Shown here piece by piece: positions 16,392 through 25,322 of a stretch of DNA of 41,214 nt. A program made the translations under genes and the position numbers. A model generated the notes under the pieces. That model did no database searches and was not told the DNA's origin. It saw only the letters and a program-made list of their open reading frames with translations. This DNA comes from Candidatus Thermoflexus tengchongensis. GTDB taxonomy: Bacteria > Chloroflexota > Anaerolineae > Thermoflexales > Thermoflexaceae. Every line of letters starts with the position of its first letter. The first letter of the stretch is position 1. Location: assembly GCA_016842085.1 (NCBI GenBank), contig JAEVEX010000055.1:1-41214 (forward strand). The letters are read 5' to 3'.

Positions 16392-19300
16392 TCACGGACC
16401 GGGTTGCCGCATGGGGAGCTGGGGGAAGTCCTCCGGCCCCAGCCGATCGAGATCGGCCTCCCGGGAAGGCCGGTAAGCGGAGAGCATTTCCTCCTGGGTC
16501 GGCCGCTCCCCGGCCGGCCAGGCCACATCCAGGATGCGGGTGTGATTGGTATCGTCCGGGCCGCCGCCCAGCCGCCACTGGGCCGCCCGGGGCAACACAT
16601 CCCGCACCCGCCAGACCCCCGGCGATGGGAACCCCTCCTGGCTCAGCACCACCGCCAGATACGCCGCTTTCCGCGGATCGAAATCGGCCCCGAAGATCCG
16701 CTGGGGCACCCGCAACAGAACTGTGCGCTGATTCGGGTTCACCGCGATCCGCAGGGAAGCTCCTGGAACCGGCTTCGGCTTCCCCCGTTCATCCGGGGCG
16801 TAAATCCCCGGCGTCCATCCCTCCGCCCACAGGGCCACCTCCCAGCCAAAACCCTCCTGTAGGGCCGCGTTCCGGCCCGGCAGCAGCAACCGCGCGCCGG
16901 TCCCCTTCCCTGGATCCCGATCGATATACACATCGAGGATCTGGAGCGCTAATCCGTTGGGGGAGCCCCACGGATTCGGGATCGGGCCGTAGAACTCGAA
17001 GCGGAAAACGAGATCATCCCCCTCGATCCCCACCTGGAACCGTCGGAGGTCGAACACCTGGGGCAGGAACACCGGATCCGTCGGATAGACGTAGCTCCCC
17101 GGCCCATGGTCATCCTTCTCCGGGTCCTCGATGTCCAGGATCACCTCGGCGAGGCCGAAATCCGGCATCTGGAAGCGGGCGACGCCGGAGGCGGGCAGCC
17201 GCGCGACGCCCTGGGGCCGGGAGACGATGACCTCCCAGAGCAGCGGGTCGCCTGCCTCAAGGGTTCCGAGGGCGGACACGGGCAGCGATAGCTCCAGCGT
17301 CCCCTTCCCCAGCCGGGCCTGGAATTCCCCGGGAGCCGGCATCCACAACCCGAAGGGATCCGCCTGAAGGAAGCCCATCGTCACTGCTCCCCCCTCGCGG
17401 TTCACCAGGATCGCGTGGGTGGCCCCGAAACCCAGCGGAACCCGCGGTCCAATGGGATGCGCGGAGAAACCGGCCCGTCCGGCCCCCTGGGGCGCGGCGA
17501 TATAGAATGCGAACGACACATCCCCTTCCCAGGCCCCATCCACCCGCACATACAGGTGAGTTCGATCAGCCCCGATCCAGAACCCCTGCAGGACCGGATC
17601 CGTTCCCGGATAGCGGGCGGCCGTCTCCCATTCCCCCGGAGAAGCCTGGCCATCGATCGCCGGCGTCAGCGGACCGCTGAACGGCGTTGAAGGCTCTGCC
17701 ACCGGGGGTGCGACGATGGGGATCGAGAGGAAATCCGGCGCGGGCTCCCCCAGCGCCTCATAGACCTGCCGGAGCAACGCGCGGAAAGCGGCATCGAAAT
17801 AATCGTCCTGCCCGCTGTCCTGATCGGCCCCATACCACCAGAACCAGTCCGAGCCTTCTGCCAGGAGCATCGCCTCCCGCGCCCGTTCCAGGGCTTCCGG
17901 GGGAGCGGGTTTCCGGCCTTCCTCGTAATCGCTCAGTATCTGCCGCACGCGCCGGAGCGCAGCCCAGGCCTCCCGCTCTTCCGCCTCACCGATCCAGGTG
18001 TCATAGTTCGGGCTGAACCAGGCGCCGGGGAACAGCTTCGGGAGCGGCCGCGCCGCCTCCGGGAACATCCGCAAGAACTCCGAGGGCGTCACCGTGCGGA
18101 TGGTCCGGCTCTCGTTCAACCTTCGATACAACCCACGGAGGAACGCCTTCCCATCGTTTTCGTAATATTCCCAGGCGTTCTCCCCATCGAGGATCACCGA
18201 AACCAGCAGAGGACCCTTCACCCCCTTCCCGCGGGCCTTCTCCCGGATATTCTCCAGACGCCGGATGAAATCCTCCGCCGCCGCCTCCCCCGGCATCCCG
18301 GAATACGTGAAGCCAATCCGGTCGGACAGCACGCCGTCCCGGAACACGATGAACAGCGGCCGATCCTGAGGATCGGAGAGCCGGTATGGGCGATAGAGCA
18401 GATCGACCTCCTCCACCGTTTCGCGGGCATCCCGGGTGAAGCCGCTCAGGCCCAGGGAGCGGGCCAGCACCGGCTCCCCGGAGGCCATCCAGAGGAAACC
18501 GGCATCGATGACCATGGGAACGATCTGCTGGGCCACCGCGCCCTCCGCCGGCCAGAGGCCCCGCGGCGGGCGGCCGAAATGGGCCTCATACAGCGCCACC
18601 GCCCGGCGCAGATGCTCCCGCGCGTCCTCCGGGGCAATGAACGGCGGATCCGGCAGCAGCGCCTCCGGATTCCCCACCCGGGCGAGATCCGAGTAGACCA
18701 GGAGAGGCAGGATCGGATGGGCATACGGTGTGGTGGTCACCTCGATCTGACCCGCATCCTGAAGCGCTTTATGCAGCGGAAGGACCTCCCGCAGGATCCG
18801 ACGGGTTTCCTCGAAAATCACCCCCTTGTCCGCCTCCGTGAAACCCCGCTCCTTGCGGACCAGATCCGCCAGCGGGGGTCGAGCCAGGAAATCCGGATCC
18901 ATCCAGGCCAGGTTGAAGAGGACCTGGAGATCGCGGAAGTCCTGGATGGTGAAGGCAGCCATCGCCCGCTCGATAGCGGCTGGATCCGCCGAGCGGCCCC
19001 GCTTTTCCAGGAGCTCCCGATAGCGGGGGAAACGGGGGATCACCCGTTGCCAGTTCGCATCGAAGAAGCGCTGGAGGATGAATCGTTTCTCTTCATCCGT
19101 GAGAGCATCCGCCGGCTTCTCCGCCAGGGCCCAGTAGATATCCTTCGCCCCTGCGGCCAGGTCCTCGAGCTGACGGATCAGAACAGGAGTGAGGTTGAAG
19201 GTCACGTGGACATTCGGGTATTCCCGCAGGATGGCCGCCATATCGTAGTAATCTTTCGTGGCGTGCACCCGGGCCCATGGTCGGGTGTAAAGGCCGGTCT

Positions 19301-19574
19301 GGGGATCCTTCGGGTAGAACGGCTGATGCTGATGCCAGATGAGCGCCAGATAAAGGGGCTCCTCCGCCGGCGTGGCGGTCGGGGCAGGCAGCGAGGGCGT
19401 CACCGTGGGGATCGGTGTCGGCGTCGGCCGGCAGCTCGCCAGGATCAAAAGAAGCGCCCACCCGAACCCCGCCATCCTTTGCCAGATCCCCCTCGGAAAG
19501 AACAACAGCCTGGGATCCTCTCCACCACCCCGAATCTGGAGATCCAGATGCCATAAGGGATCGCTTCGCTTCAT
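16392..19574 (-). CDS. Secreted GH57 glycoside hydrolase with C-terminal glucodextranase-like module
   Basis: A 1060-residue lipoprotein. The signal segment GFGWALLLILASC puts the lipid Cys at about residue 48, followed by a Thr/Pro linker. The GH57 domain starts with LIWHQHQP (78-85); GLWPAEGAV carries the likely nucleophile Glu and VILDGENAWE the likely acid Asp. The final 300 residues are beta-rich (DGQASPGEWETAARYPGT, YVYPTDPVFLPQVFDLRRF), like the DOMON/glucodextranase C-terminal modules that bind sugars. It probably attacks alpha-glucans at the cell surface. The start is ATG 19574 with GGGGGAG before it; ATG 19475 (MAGFGW) would remove an odd 33-residue lead before the signal peptide. 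Confidence 0.88.
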   Translation of the reverse strand: MKRSDPLWHLDLQIRGGGEDPRLLFFPRGIWQRMAGFGWALLLILASCRPTPTPIPTVTPSLPAPTATPAEEPLYLALIWHQHQPFYPKDPQTGLYTRPWARVHATKDYYDMAAILREYPNVHVTFNLTPVLIRQLEDLAAGAKDIYWALAEKPADALTDEEKRFILQRFFDANWQRVIPRFPRYRELLEKRGRSADPAAIERAMAAFTIQDFRDLQVLFNLAWMDPDFLARPPLADLVRKERGFTEADKGVIFEETRRILREVLPLHKALQDAGQIEVTTTPYAHPILPLLVYSDLARVGNPEALLPDPPFIAPEDAREHLRRAVALYEAHFGRPPRGLWPAEGAVAQQIVPMVIDAGFLWMASGEPVLARSLGLSGFTRDARETVEEVDLLYRPYRLSDPQDRPLFIVFRDGVLSDRIGFTYSGMPGEAAAEDFIRRLENIREKARGKGVKGPLLVSVILDGENAWEYYENDGKAFLRGLYRRLNESRTIRTVTPSEFLRMFPEAARPLPKLFPGAWFSPNYDTWIGEAEEREAWAALRRVRQILSDYEEGRKPAPPEALERAREAMLLAEGSDWFWWYGADQDSGQDDYFDAAFRALLRQVYEALGEPAPDFLSIPIVAPPVAEPSTPFSGPLTPAIDGQASPGEWETAARYPGTDPVLQGFWIGADRTHLYVRVDGAWEGDVSFAFYIAAPQGAGRAGFSAHPIGPRVPLGFGATHAILVNREGGAVTMGFLQADPFGLWMPAPGEFQARLGKGTLELSLPVSALGTLEAGDPLLWEVIVSRPQGVARLPASGVARFQMPDFGLAEVILDIEDPEKDDHGPGSYVYPTDPVFLPQVFDLRRFQVGIEGDDLVFRFEFYGPIPNPWGSPNGLALQILDVYIDRDPGKGTGARLLLPGRNAALQEGFGWEVALWAEGWTPGIYAPDERGKPKPVPGASLRIAVNPNQRTVLLRVPQRIFGADFDPRKAAYLAVVLSQEGFPSPGVWRVRDVLPRAAQWRLGGGPDDTNHTRILDVAWPAGERPTQEEMLSAYRPSREADLDRLGPEDFPQLPMRQPGP

Positions 19575-19721
19575 AGGACTCCCCCAGATATGGTAAAGCG
19601 CTTTACTTATCTTCGAGGGGATGGAGAATTCTGTCAAGATCGATATTAGCGCTTGCGCATCAGGTGCCGGCGCAGGCCGGCACGGACAACCATCTCCCAG
19701 CCGGCCATCGGCCGATCGCAC

Positions 19722-19886
19722 CGATGGAAATCGGTCTTCGAAGGCGCTTACGCGCTGGGCATGGCCCGGCATGGGCTCCTCCAGTGCCGGGACAGGAACA
19801 CCGTGTGCGAATGGGGGCGACGTTACCGGGCGGAAGGATGGAAAGGCTTGCCCATCCAACCGGGCCGCGGGCGGAAGCCCGCTTTT
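19722..19886 (+). pseudogene. IS630-type transposase remnant
   Basis: A plus-strand fragment reading AYALGMARHGLLQCRDRNTV and then WGRRYRAEGWKGLPIQPGRG resembles the N-terminal helix-turn-helix part of IS630/Tc1-like transposases. It matches the transposase at the right window edge (AAYWVAKHGLLKERD), so both probably derive from one element family. No catalytic DDE part follows. GCGGGCGGAAGCCCGCTTTTT at 19867-19887 looks like a terminator but falls within the codons of the fragment. The 3' end of the neighbouring C45 gene (minus strand) abuts this remnant. Confidence 0.65.
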
Positions 19887-19891
19887 TCCCT

Positions 19892-20938
19892 TCAGCACGC
19901 TCCCGAAGCGGAACGGATGTCTGGATACTCCTTCGGGCCCTTCGGAAGGGAAGCAGGCCAGGGGAAGCTATAGAAGGGATTTTGACAGGGAGGCCCAAAG
20001 GCATATTCAACGGCCCGCTGGCGGAGGTCTGTGATCACCGACCAGAGGGTGGCGAACCCGGGGCGGTGCCCGCAGACCGGAACCTCATGATCGCTCAGCG
20101 CCTGGCGAAGGCGTCCCGGGAGGGGCGCATCCGATGGAGCGATCCCCTCGATCAGCCGCTCCTTCCGCCGGATGGAGAATCGCAGGTCCCGAGGGCCATG
20201 ATAGGGCCGCATCGCCGGATGCTCGTAATGGTTTGTCACGGCCAGGATCCCATCTTCCGGGGCGCGCACCGCTGCGCAGAGCGGATGGACCTCCACCGCG
20301 AATCCCTCGTGAGGGTCAGCGATCAGGAAATTCAGGGGAAGCATATGGGGCATCCGCAGCAGCAGCTCAACAGCCTCCCCGGCCGATCGGCACCGCTCGA
20401 GCAGGATGCGAGGGATCAGATGGAAGGGGATCCCGGGCCGGGGCGGGGGCTCGTCGGCCATCACGGCGTGCAGGGAGACGAAGAGGCCGGCCTCATTGAC
20501 CCCATCGTAGCGTCCGCCAGGGACGCTGCCCATCATCCCCAGGGAGGCCAGGCTCCCCTCCGGGCGCAACCCGATCAGATCCCGCCGGCGCTGGATTGGC
20601 TGGAAGTCGTAGTTCCGTCCCACCCACGTTCCATCCGGACCCCACCATGCCACCGCAGAGCAGGCGAACAGGCGGGCGCGCATGGAGGTCCGGCAAACCT
20701 GCTGCCAGAGGAGCCGGGAATCCAGCCCCTGGGCCGCGGCGTAACCCTCATATTCCTCGATCAGGGGAGGATGCCAGCGGGCCACCAGCCGGCGGCAGGC
20801 TTCCGCCAGCTCTGGATCCGGGGGCGAAGGCCACCACGGCGGACGGCGGAACGGCGGGTCGAGCTGGCCCAGGGCTTCCCCGATGGCCCGATGCGTGCCT
20901 GTAAGCTCCAGAAAGCGATAAGGAGCAGGCAGGTTCAT
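19892..20938 (-). CDS. C45-type acyltransferase/hydrolase (Ntn-fold)
   Basis: A 348-residue protein resembling the acyl-CoA:6-aminopenicillanate acyltransferase family (peptidase family C45, autoprocessed Ntn hydrolases). The likely nucleophile is the Cys of LFACSAVAWW, followed by the family motif VGRNYDFQP. GRYDGVNEAGLFVSLHA and ILAVTNHYEHP are also conserved. The natural substrate is unknown. The ATG at 20938 overlaps the CoA-transferase stop as ATGA, with AAGGGGGGACGG upstream. The last 25-30 residues run into DNA next to the IS630 remnant and may be a replaced tail. Confidence 0.8.
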   Translation of the reverse strand: MNLPAPYRFLELTGTHRAIGEALGQLDPPFRRPPWWPSPPDPELAEACRRLVARWHPPLIEEYEGYAAAQGLDSRLLWQQVCRTSMRARLFACSAVAWWGPDGTWVGRNYDFQPIQRRRDLIGLRPEGSLASLGMMGSVPGGRYDGVNEAGLFVSLHAVMADEPPPRPGIPFHLIPRILLERCRSAGEAVELLLRMPHMLPLNFLIADPHEGFAVEVHPLCAAVRAPEDGILAVTNHYEHPAMRPYHGPRDLRFSIRRKERLIEGIAPSDAPLPGRLRQALSDHEVPVCGHRPGFATLWSVITDLRQRAVEYAFGPPCQNPFYSFPWPASLPKGPKEYPDIRSASGAC

Positions 20939-21693
20939 CCGTCCCCCCTTCGTGGCTGGGCACGCAGCGCGCGTAATACGGCCAGCTCCTCCGGGGCGGG
21001 CGGCGGCGTGACCGTCAGATCCGGGGCGATTCGGAGGGGCCATCCCGTTCGCTCCTGCACCGTTTCCACGGGGATTTCCGGGTGGATCGCGGTCAGCACC
21101 AGTTCCCCGGAGGCATCGGGGGTGAGGATGCCCAGATCCGTGATGACGGCTGCCGGCCCACCTCCGGAGAGCCCGGCCCGCTGTCGGCTTTCCCGTCCTT
21201 CCAGGAAGCCAGGCGCGGTGTGGAAATCGCAACGCTCAGGGAAGCGACGCCGCTCGTGGGGGGTAATTACATAGAAACGGCCTGCCCACGCCGCGATCTC
21301 GACTGCCCCCCCGGATCCAGGCAGCCGGACCTGGGGGTGGTGATACGCTCCGATCACCGTGGCGTTCAGGTTCCCGAAGCGATCCACCTGGGCCCCGCTC
21401 AGAAAGCCCACGTCGATCCGTCCCCGTTGCAGGTAGAAGGCGAACAGATCGAACATGGGAAGGACAGCCAGCGCACCGCTCACCAGCGCAGGATCGCCGA
21501 TCGAAAGCGGAAGGCGACGAGGGCGGGCGCCGATGACGCCGGCCTCATAGATCAGCACGAGGTTCGGGGCATGAAGGCGGCGGGCCAGATTGCAGGCCAG
21601 GTTCGGCCATCCGATCCCCACGAACACCACCTCGCTGTCCCGGAGCATCCGGGCGGCGGCGATGATCATCATCTCCTCCGGCGTGTAATCCAT
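20935..21693 (-). CDS. CoA-transferase beta subunit (IpdB/glutaconate-type)
   Basis: A 252-residue protein of the CoA-transferase I family: EVVFVGIGWPNLACNLARRL near the start, the region around LIYEAGVIGARP with its Glu (the family's acyl-linkage Glu position), FLSGAQVDRFGNLNATVIG and a VITDLGIL segment. Such proteins normally work as alpha/beta pairs encoded side by side; no alpha subunit lies in this window, the upstream gene being HtrA. Relatives of IpdB act in steroid-ring degradation and may be hydrolases. GTGGAGGAAAGGCG precedes the ATG; the next gene overlaps by 4 bp. Confidence 0.85.
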   Translation of the reverse strand: MDYTPEEMMIIAAARMLRDSEVVFVGIGWPNLACNLARRLHAPNLVLIYEAGVIGARPRRLPLSIGDPALVSGALAVLPMFDLFAFYLQRGRIDVGFLSGAQVDRFGNLNATVIGAYHHPQVRLPGSGGAVEIAAWAGRFYVITPHERRRFPERCDFHTAPGFLEGRESRQRAGLSGGGPAAVITDLGILTPDASGELVLTAIHPEIPVETVQERTGWPLRIAPDLTVTPPPAPEELAVLRALRAQPRRGDG

Positions 21694-21752
21694 CGCCTTT
21701 CCTCCACGTCAGGGTAGGGGGTGGCTTCATGGGCGTGCCCTGCCGTGGCCCC

Positions 21753-22694
21753 TCATCGTCGGGATGCCGGTGCCTCCTTGGGGATCACCGTGAACGTCCG
21801 GAGCTGATGCTGTCGCATCACCTGGACCTCCACCGGGCGCCCCGGAGGCCAGTGGGCCAGGAACCGGTGCAGCTCCCCAAGGCTCTTCACCGATTGTTCC
21901 CCAATCCGGATCAGGATATCTCCCTCCTGGAGCCCGGCCTGGGCGGCAGGCCCCCGCGGATCCACCTCCAGGATCTCCAGGCCGGTGGCGGGGGCTGGCC
22001 ACGGGATGGGACGGATCTGGACCACGATCCCCAGATAAGCGCGGCGGATGCGTCCTTCTTTAATCAGCAACGCAGCGACCCATTCCGCGGTATGGCTGGG
22101 AATGGCGAAGGCGATGTTTTCCGCACCCAGGATCGTGGCCACGCACACGCCAATCACCTCACCCCGGCTGTCAACCAGAGGGCCGCCTGAGTTCCCCGGG
22201 TTGAGGGCTGCGTCGGTCTGGATGATATCTTCAATCACCTGGCCCCCCGGGCCCTGAAGCGCCCGCCCCAGGCCGCTGATGATCCCGGCCGACACGGTGA
22301 AGTGGAAACCCAGGGGGTTGCCGATGGCGACCACCAGCTGTCCCAGACGCAGGCGGGAGGAATCGCCCAGCCGCGCGGCCGGGAAGGTTTCCCCGCGCTC
22401 CACCCGCAGGACAGCCAGATCGGTGTAAGGATCCTCGCCGATGATGCGGGCGGGAAAGGTGCGGCCATCGATCAGCGTCACCTCAGGATCGCGGATGGAA
22501 CGGATCACATGACTGTTGGTCAGGAGATAACCATCCGGGGTGATGAAGAACCCGGAGCCCATCAGCTCCAGCGCCTGGCGCCTTCGAAAGGAGCCGGCCG
22601 GCCGGATGCTGACCACCGCCGGGCCGACCTGCTCCACCACCCGGATCACGGTCTGGGAATACGCATCCAGCGGTTCTTCTTCGCGCATGTCCAT
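21753..22694 (-). CDS. HtrA/DegP-type serine protease with PDZ domain
   Basis: A 313-residue trypsin-like protease. The triad is H62 (LLTNSHVI), D92 (PYTDLAVLRV) and S169 (LNPGNSGGPL). One PDZ domain follows (LEILEVDPRGPAAQAGLQEGDILI). There is no signal peptide or membrane segment before the protease domain: the protein begins with an acidic, polar stretch. It may therefore be cytoplasmic, unlike most HtrA proteins. The start is ATG 22694 or the third codon, ATG 22688; the ribosome site ACAGGGC is weak. It is 40 bp downstream of lipB. Confidence 0.93.
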   Translation of the reverse strand: MDMREEEPLDAYSQTVIRVVEQVGPAVVSIRPAGSFRRRQALELMGSGFFITPDGYLLTNSHVIRSIRDPEVTLIDGRTFPARIIGEDPYTDLAVLRVERGETFPAARLGDSSRLRLGQLVVAIGNPLGFHFTVSAGIISGLGRALQGPGGQVIEDIIQTDAALNPGNSGGPLVDSRGEVIGVCVATILGAENIAFAIPSHTAEWVAALLIKEGRIRRAYLGIVVQIRPIPWPAPATGLEILEVDPRGPAAQAGLQEGDILIRIGEQSVKSLGELHRFLAHWPPGRPVEVQVMRQHQLRTFTVIPKEAPASRR

Positions 22695-22734
22695 GCCCTG
22701 TAGAATGTAGAACTTGTGGGGACCACAGGTGGAA

Positions 22735-23505
22735 TCAACGGCGAAGCTCCCGAACTCCCATCAGTGCCCAGAGGCGAGCAGGGTCCACCGGCTCCACCTC
22801 CAGCCCGAACACCTCTCCGAAAGAGCGGGCAAGGGCTTCCTGGACCGCTGCCATCTGTCGGGCCCGCTCCGCCTCGTCCTCGGGTTCCCCCCAGAACATC
22901 GCCATCGAGACCACACCCTTATCCACGATGCCACACGGGATAATGCCGGTGAAGTAAGTGAGATCCGGGTACACGTTCAGGGCGAAACCATGCATCGTGA
23001 TCCCCCGCGCATCCACCCGCGCGCCGATCGCGGCGATTTTCGCGGGGGCCTGTCGCAGGTGGGGCGGGCACCAGGCGCAGCGGCTCAGCACATCCGGCTG
23101 CACCCACACCCCTGGGGCCCCGGGGATCGTCCCCGCGGCGATGCCGAAGCGGGCCAGGGTCTCCACCAGCATCTGTTCGATCCGACGGACGAAGGCCACC
23201 TTATCCAGACCCAGGGCGGGGAGATCCAGGATGAAGTAGCCGACGACCTGGCCCGGACCGTGATACGTGACATCCCCGCCGCGATCGGTGACCACCACCG
23301 TAACCCCCCGGCGGGCTCGCTCCATCTCGTCCCACAGGATGTGCTCAGGACGGGCCGAGCGCCCCAGGGTGAACACGTGGGGATGCTCCAGCAGAAGCAG
23401 CGTATCCGGGATCTGCCGGGTCGCCCGCGCCTCCACCAGCGCCCGCTGCAGCGCCCACGCGGCCGTGTATTCCACAGTTCCCAGCCACGACCACCAGCCT
23501 TTCAT
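22735..23505 (-). CDS. lipB: Octanoyl-[ACP]:protein N-octanoyltransferase
   Basis: A 256-residue LipB. The signature RGGDVTYHGPGQVVGY is at 75-90, the catalytic Lys K156 is in AKIAAIGAR, and the catalytic Cys C191 in IIPCGI. It transfers octanoyl from acyl carrier protein to lipoyl domains, the first step of lipoate assembly. A short insertion before the Lys holds a CxxC pair (C143, C146, SRCAWCPPH) not typical of LipB. GGAG lies 8 nt before the ATG. LipA is not in this window. Confidence 0.95.
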   Translation of the reverse strand: MKGWWSWLGTVEYTAAWALQRALVEARATRQIPDTLLLLEHPHVFTLGRSARPEHILWDEMERARRGVTVVVTDRGGDVTYHGPGQVVGYFILDLPALGLDKVAFVRRIEQMLVETLARFGIAAGTIPGAPGVWVQPDVLSRCAWCPPHLRQAPAKIAAIGARVDARGITMHGFALNVYPDLTYFTGIIPCGIVDKGVVSMAMFWGEPEDEAERARQMAAVQEALARSFGEVFGLEVEPVDPARLWALMGVRELRR

Positions 23506-23786
23506 GCTTCCACTCCGGGATGTTCATCTCCTCGATGGATCTTAATCCGCTGGTTCTCCCTCGCCAAAAAGCTGGGCTCCCATCCCAGCGGATCGCACGG
23601 CAATTGCCCGCCGCCGTCCTGCAACATATCAGGGGCTCCCAGAAGGAAGATGGAGGCGGCCATCCCATCTCGCGGGTGGAAGGCGGACCGCAGCGGTTTG
23701 ATCCGGATGCGCCGGGGGCCGGCGTTGAAAGATGATCTCGCCTTCGGCTCGCAATAACGGACCGGGGGTTATACTCCCCTCTTTTG

Positions 23787-24500
23787 TCACCTGGACCATG
23801 TCCTGCGCGCGATCTCCCCACGCCCGCCCAGGGGGCCTTCGGGGCGCCCATTGATGCGCACCTGAAGGGCCGCAGCGTTCCCCGTCTCCAGCTGCAAGGA
23901 TGAACGGGCCTCCCAGGTTCGGGTTTCCCCCGGTCGCAGCAGACCCTGATAGACCACCTGATCATCGGCCCGGATCCGCACCCAGACGTGCTCGCTGGCC
24001 TCCACTTCCAGCCGGAGCGCCGGCGCGGGGGCCACAGGTCCAGGAGTGGGGGTAGCGGACGGAATGGGCCCTACCCCAGGCACAGTGGGGGCTGGAGGAA
24101 GCCCCACTGATCGAACCCGCCAGGGCCCGCGGACCAATCCGAAGACGCCGGCCAGCAACAGGATGGCGAGGCCGATGGTGACGAAGGATCGCCATGGAAG
24201 AGCGGGGCGGGCCGGGATACGGGTGAGTTCGAACATGGAGGGCATACGGGAAGGTTGCGTCGGGGAGACGGCTGCTGGCATTCCATCCCATTCGGCCAGG
24301 AGCGCCGTCTCATCCAGCCCCAGCCACCGGGCGTAGCGGCGCAGGAATCCCCGCGCATGGGCGGAGCTGGGGAGAAGCGAGAAGGCCTCGTTCTCCAGCG
24401 CCTCCAGATAGATCCGTTTGATCCGGGTTCCCGCAGCCGCTTCCTCCAGGGAGATCCCCCGGGCTTCCCGGGCTGCCCGCAGCTGTTCGCCAATCCCCAC
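23787..24500 (-). CDS. RodZ-like HTH membrane protein with DUF4115 domain
   Basis: A 237-residue protein: HTH_25 domain at 1-70 (EQLRAAREARGISLEEAA), one membrane helix at about 106-122 (FVTIGLAILLLAGVFGL), a Pro-rich linker and a C-terminal DUF4115 beta domain (HVWVRIRADDQVVYQG). RodZ connects MreB to the envelope, but such proteins occur more widely. The start is GTG 24500, 2 nt after the rplI stop, with GGAGGTG (end of rplI) as ribosome site. The 281 bp downstream, before lipB, hold only a weak hairpin near 23570-23588. Confidence 0.88.
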   Translation of the reverse strand: MGIGEQLRAAREARGISLEEAAAGTRIKRIYLEALENEAFSLLPSSAHARGFLRRYARWLGLDETALLAEWDGMPAAVSPTQPSRMPSMFELTRIPARPALPWRSFVTIGLAILLLAGVFGLVRGPWRVRSVGLPPAPTVPGVGPIPSATPTPGPVAPAPALRLEVEASEHVWVRIRADDQVVYQGLLRPGETRTWEARSSLQLETGNAAALQVRINGRPEGPLGGRGEIARRTWSR

Positions 24501-24502
24501 TC

Positions 24503-24952
24503 CTACACCTCCCGTTCCACCACGACCTGCACCTGAGCGGTGATCTCCGGCCCCAACCGCACCTTCACCGGGTGGGTGCCCAGGGTGCGGATGGGGGCCT
24601 CCAGCTCAATCCGCCGTCGATCCACCTCCACCCCCAGCTGTTGAGCGATGGCCTCGGCGATCTGCTGGGTCGTGATCGCGCCGTAGAGCCGATCGCCCTG
24701 CCCGGCCCGGGCCCGGATCGTCACCGCGGCTCCCTGGAGCCGGGCCGCCTTTTCCTGAGCGGTGCTCAGCTGGCGGATCCGGCGCTGTTCGGCGGCCTGA
24801 CGGGTTTCCGCAGCATGGCGGATCAGGCCTTCCGTCGCGGGCGTGGCCAGGCCTTTGGGGATCAGGAAATTGCGGGCGTAGCCGTCGGCGACCTCTTTCA
24901 CCTCGCCGGCCCGCCCGAGGTTCGGCACATCCTGTAACAGCACCACCTTCAT
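24503..24952 (-). CDS. rplI: Ribosomal protein bL9
   Basis: A 149-residue bL9. The N-terminal rRNA-binding domain is [20 protein letters not shown] followed by [16 protein letters not shown]; a long connecting helix rich in Gln/Arg ([15 protein letters not shown]) leads to the C-terminal domain ([15 protein letters not shown]). The start is ATG 24952, with GGAGGATC about 8 nt upstream; an open frame continues to 25336 but codes nothing recognisable. The usual neighbours rpsF, ssb and rpsR are absent; the next gene is rodZ-like. Confidence 0.97.
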   Translation of the reverse strand: MKVVLLQDVPNLGRAGEVKEVADGYARNFLIPKGLATPATEGLIRHAAETRQAAEQRRIRQLSTAQEKAARLQGAAVTIRARAGQGDRLYGAITTQQIAEAIAQQLGVEVDRRRIELEAPIRTLGTHPVKVRLGPEITAQVQVVVEREV

Positions 24953-25052
24953 CGCGGTGATCCTCCATATGGGGCTGGTTCGATCTGGATGGGACTCCTG
25001 GGGTATCTTAGCAGGGATCCGATGACTGGACAACCGTGATCCAGGGTCCGAG

Positions 25053-25250
25053 ATGTATTTGCAAGATGTGGACGACGCGTTGCAGGCGGAGGCGAAGCCC
25101 GCCAGATGGCAGTCAGTGGGGAAGCGCCGGCGGACGATAATGACACCCCCCGGGGAAGTTCGGGTGAAGCAGCGGCTGTATCGGGATGAGGCAGGGCCGG
25201 GGTGTTTCTTGCTGGACAAGTATTCAGAACCGCTTGCCCCTCGAGCGTGA
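25053..25250 (+). pseudogene. Fragment of ISLre2/UPF0236-type transposase
   Basis: A 65-codon open stretch reads [20 protein letters not shown] and then [16 protein letters not shown], the pattern of the N-terminal part of UPF0236/ISLre2 transposases (R-T-x-x-T-x-x-G-E-V ... Y-R-D). Nothing of the catalytic domain follows, so it is a decayed copy. It lies between rplI and the toxin-antitoxin pair. Confidence 0.5.
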
Positions 25251-25260
25251 TTATCTCGGA

Positions 25261-25300
25261 AGATACGGGGTAAAATACATATTCGGATGAGTATCTGAAT
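25261..25300 (+). promoter_or_regulatory. Candidate promoter/operator of the toxin-antitoxin pair
   Basis: TAAAAT at 25271-25276 is a plausible -10. It sits inside an inverted repeat AGATAC (25261-25266)/GTATCT (25291-25296). A nested imperfect palindrome ATTCGGA/TCTGAAT spans 25281-25300. Antitoxins usually repress their own operons at such sites. The -35 is weak. Confidence 0.4.
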
Positions 25301-25322
25301 GCCCATCCATGGAGGTGTCCCT

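Noticed and set aside
19867-19887. Terminator-like GC hairpin with T-run, plus strand
   Set aside because: It falls within codons of the IS630 remnant and no plus-strand gene needs it; probably coincidence.
23570-23588. Hairpin GCTGGG/CCCAGC between rodZ-like and lipB
   Set aside because: Only a 6-bp stem without a T-run; too weak to call a terminator.
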